Below are positions 61,876-64,000 of a stretch of 64,000 bases of DNA, in pieces. The position numbers and the translations under genes are program-made. A model generated the notes under the pieces. The model saw nothing but the letters and a program-made list of their open reading frames with translations, ran no database searches and was not told the origin of the DNA. Numbering within the stretch: the first letter of the stretch is position 1; each line of letters opens with the position of its first letter. The DNA comes from Rhytidiadelphus loreus. Its lineage: Eukaryota; Streptophyta; Bryopsida; Hypnales; Hylocomiaceae. The DNA lies in contig OX344761.1 of NCBI GenBank assembly GCA_947034895.1, positions 88,921,447 through 88,985,446 of the forward strand. Direction: 5' to 3'.

Positions 61876-62984
61876 TTAGGAATTAAGGAAGGTAAAGAAA
61901 CCACATGATGGGATAATTCATTCCTTTTAGACTTCTTCATTTAAGGAATAATTTTTCTTACCATAAGAATCTATAAAAAATTTCATATCCATTGAGGTTT
62001 TCCATATTTTCTAATTTAAACAAATTTGACTAGAATTTAATCAATAGTATTTCTAATTTGTTGTGTATCTAAGCCTCTAAATGACCAATGTGTTTTTTGA
62101 GCTTCTTGGAAGTCACTTTAAGTTTCAAATGAATCGTGCATCTTTAGAACTTATACACTGGAACGCAATTCCGCAATTCCATACCTTATTCCAAGCTTAC
62201 GTTACATTTGGAACATTCGATATACTAAAATTTTATATGAAATACAAAGTTTAGTAGATTTTGCTAAACTTCTAAAGTATTGTCACGAATAAAAGAATAA
62301 TAAAGTAATAAACTATTTGCTTTTTACAATTTGCTTTTTTTTAAATTATAAAGAACTGTTACTGTTCATATGATTCTTACCCATAAAGGTCCAAACACCA
62401 TTTTTTAAAGATTTAACATTTAAAAAGGTATGGAACAACCATTAAATGAGACAAGAAATAAAATGTAGAATTTGAAAATATTTTGAAGTTGAATTTATGA
62501 TTCTAGTGTGAATAAATTTGGTGCCATTTGTTTGGTACTTCACAACAAAACATTAAAATTAAATATTCATGTTTTGTAGTTTAAAGAACTATTATTTTTG
62601 AATTCATGGAATAGGGTTTAGGGTGGAATGAAGAAAAAAATAAACTTCTCCATTTTTTGCACTTGACCCTCTTCATTAAAAGTTTATGATTGTTGGGCAT
62701 TCATTTTAGTTTTTGAAGTACAACGTACGCTTCGCTTGTTTTACTTCTTCATTCAATGTTAAAATTATTAAGAATTACTTCAATATAATATTTTGTTTAT
62801 TGTAAAGTTATAATGACAAAATTATAAAAGTATAGCACTCAAAATTGTTTATAGTAGTTAGAAGATATGCCTTTCATTCAACGTAACTTGCACTTTTTGA
62901 ATAATTATGTGTTTTAAGTACACAAGATGTAATAAAAGAATTTATAGAACTTGTAGAGTATAGTATTTTTTTACAATTTAGGGA

Positions 62985-63190
62985 GTCATTGCATGGATGA
63001 CAAGGAATCTTTGGGTGTATGACGAAAGTGCAACTATTAATCCTTGGAATTGGGTTTGGAAAGAAAAGATCTCCTACTGTACTTTGACTTTCAATAGGTG
63101 GTTTTGCTATTTTTTTGACCAATGATTCACACGGTAATACAAAAGGATGATTTTGAGTATGACCCCTTTGACGTTGAAGGGTTAATTGAA
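62985..63190 (-). repeat. Dispersed repeat family A, copy 7
   Basis: Minus-orientation copy with GATGACAAGGAATCTTTGG, TTAATCCTTGGAATTGGG, CCAATGATTCACACGGTAAT and GACGTTGAAGGGTTAATT. Confidence 0.6.
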
Positions 63191-63468
63191 ACTAATAACA
63201 TTCAAAATAAGAAGCATTATGTTTAATCGTCACGCTTTAATTTCAAAAATTTGAAGTTCAAAATAAATTTTAAATAAGAAACATCCTTCAGTTTTTGGAT
63301 ATTGGAATTGAAGAAAAAAATATGAATTGTCATATAATTTGCAAAATCAAAATGAATTCGTATGAATATTTGTAAACATACATTCGTGAACATATTCGTG
63401 ACTAAATTCAATTAACACTGAATTCGTGAACATATAATTTACATTTGTTAAAGACTTTGTTGTTGCTC

Positions 63469-63552
63469 CTAAACCTTAAACCCTAAAGTGTCAACAGTGA
63501 AGCCTAAACCCTGAACCCTGAAGCCTAAACCCTAAACCCTAAACCCTAAAGT
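63469..63552 (+). repeat. Interstitial telomere-like repeat
   Basis: Degenerate CCCTAAA units with a run of perfect copies at about 63522-63550 and CCCTGAA/GCCTAAA variants before it. CCCTAAA is the standard plant telomere unit. The tract is short and flanked by ordinary sequence, so it is interstitial. Confidence 0.8.
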
Positions 63553-64000
63553 CCCAACTTCATTCCCTATTGAAAGCTTACATTATGTACAATTCTGTTT
63601 ATAGCCAATACACATTGGACCCAACATGTGCCAAATTAGTGTGGTTACCTCCCGTAAACATTCATCTAAATCAGACATTAGAATTAACTATTTAAACAAA
63701 AAGGTTGGTTGGTGGGTGATGGGTAATTGCCATATTTGCCAAATCCGAAATTCCGCTGTAATTTCAAAGAATATTTCCACATTTTACGAGAAAAGGGGAC
63801 TGCCAAAATTCCACAAACTAAAAATGCCCCTATGAGAATCATAAAAAGATCGCCTATATGAGATCCCATTTCTATTCATGAAAATTTCCTTCTCATTCCA
63901 GATCATTGTCATTATTTGGGGGATGAGAATGTCAACGGCCCCCAAATCCGAGGAGGTACTTCTCCCCTACGTCCTGAAAACCATGAAGAATTCAAATGCC

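Larger units (their letters stand above)
61231..64000. other. Gene-free repeat-rich end of the window
   Basis: AT-rich with three family A copies and a telomere-like tract. I see no coding region. Bases 62380-62410 carry the inverse of the GGACCTTTA motif found near other repeats. Confidence 0.4.

Overview
The window reads as nuclear DNA of a green plant. Genes are split by GT-AG introns, TTTAGGG-type telomere-like tracts are present, and there are plant-type CACTA (Tnp2), Harbinger-like and L1-type LINE remnants. Introns and intergenic DNA are AT-rich and repeat-laden. An inward-rectifier (Kir-type) channel gene, a class not typical of flowering plants, makes a non-flowering lineage (bryophyte, lycophyte, fern or streptophyte alga) my best guess. 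No species marker is present.

Layout. 1-9 kb: transposon debris, namely a broken Harbinger-like Myb/SANT ORF, a 4-kb element with about 310-bp inverted ends, and tandem repeats. 10.0-14.0 kb (+): a complete 7-exon Kir-type channel gene of 381 residues. Its selectivity filter lacks the TxGYG/TxGFG signature, and its stop codon lies inside a 3' tandem repeat. 17.7-25.8 kb (+): a 21-exon MMS19 homologue (1156 residues), the cytosolic Fe-S assembly targeting factor. 27.1-28.0 kb (-): an intronless CDPK-like kinase without EF hands. 28-35 kb: mostly non-coding, with dispersed repeats. 35.0-39.2 kb (-): a LINE relic with at least four in-frame stops. It abuts a CACTA end at 39,197, and a degenerate Tnp2 transposase follows to about 49.9 kb.

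51.7-59.5 kb (-) is the most unusual region. A multi-exon gene joins a ParB-like domain to a degenerate amino-DNA-methyltransferase-like domain and an acidic coiled-coil tail. Downstream on the same strand lie an FCP1/NIF-type HAD phosphatase-like gene with Asn at the second motif-I Asp, and an unrecognised basic protein. The same stretch, and as far as I can see only it, carries at least 17 short hairpin palindromes of consensus TATCYTCG-N3-CGARGATA. They sit in introns, upstream DNA and two coding sites.

59.9-61.2 kb holds GC-rich minisatellites split by a 337-bp near-perfect palindromic CACTA MITE flanked by AAT duplications. 61.2-64 kb is repeat-rich and ends near a telomere-like tract.

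The host genes (Kir, MMS19, kinase) look functionally unrelated. The 51.7-59.5 kb genes and palindromes may form one system, or one selfish element, but no terminal repeats were found for it.
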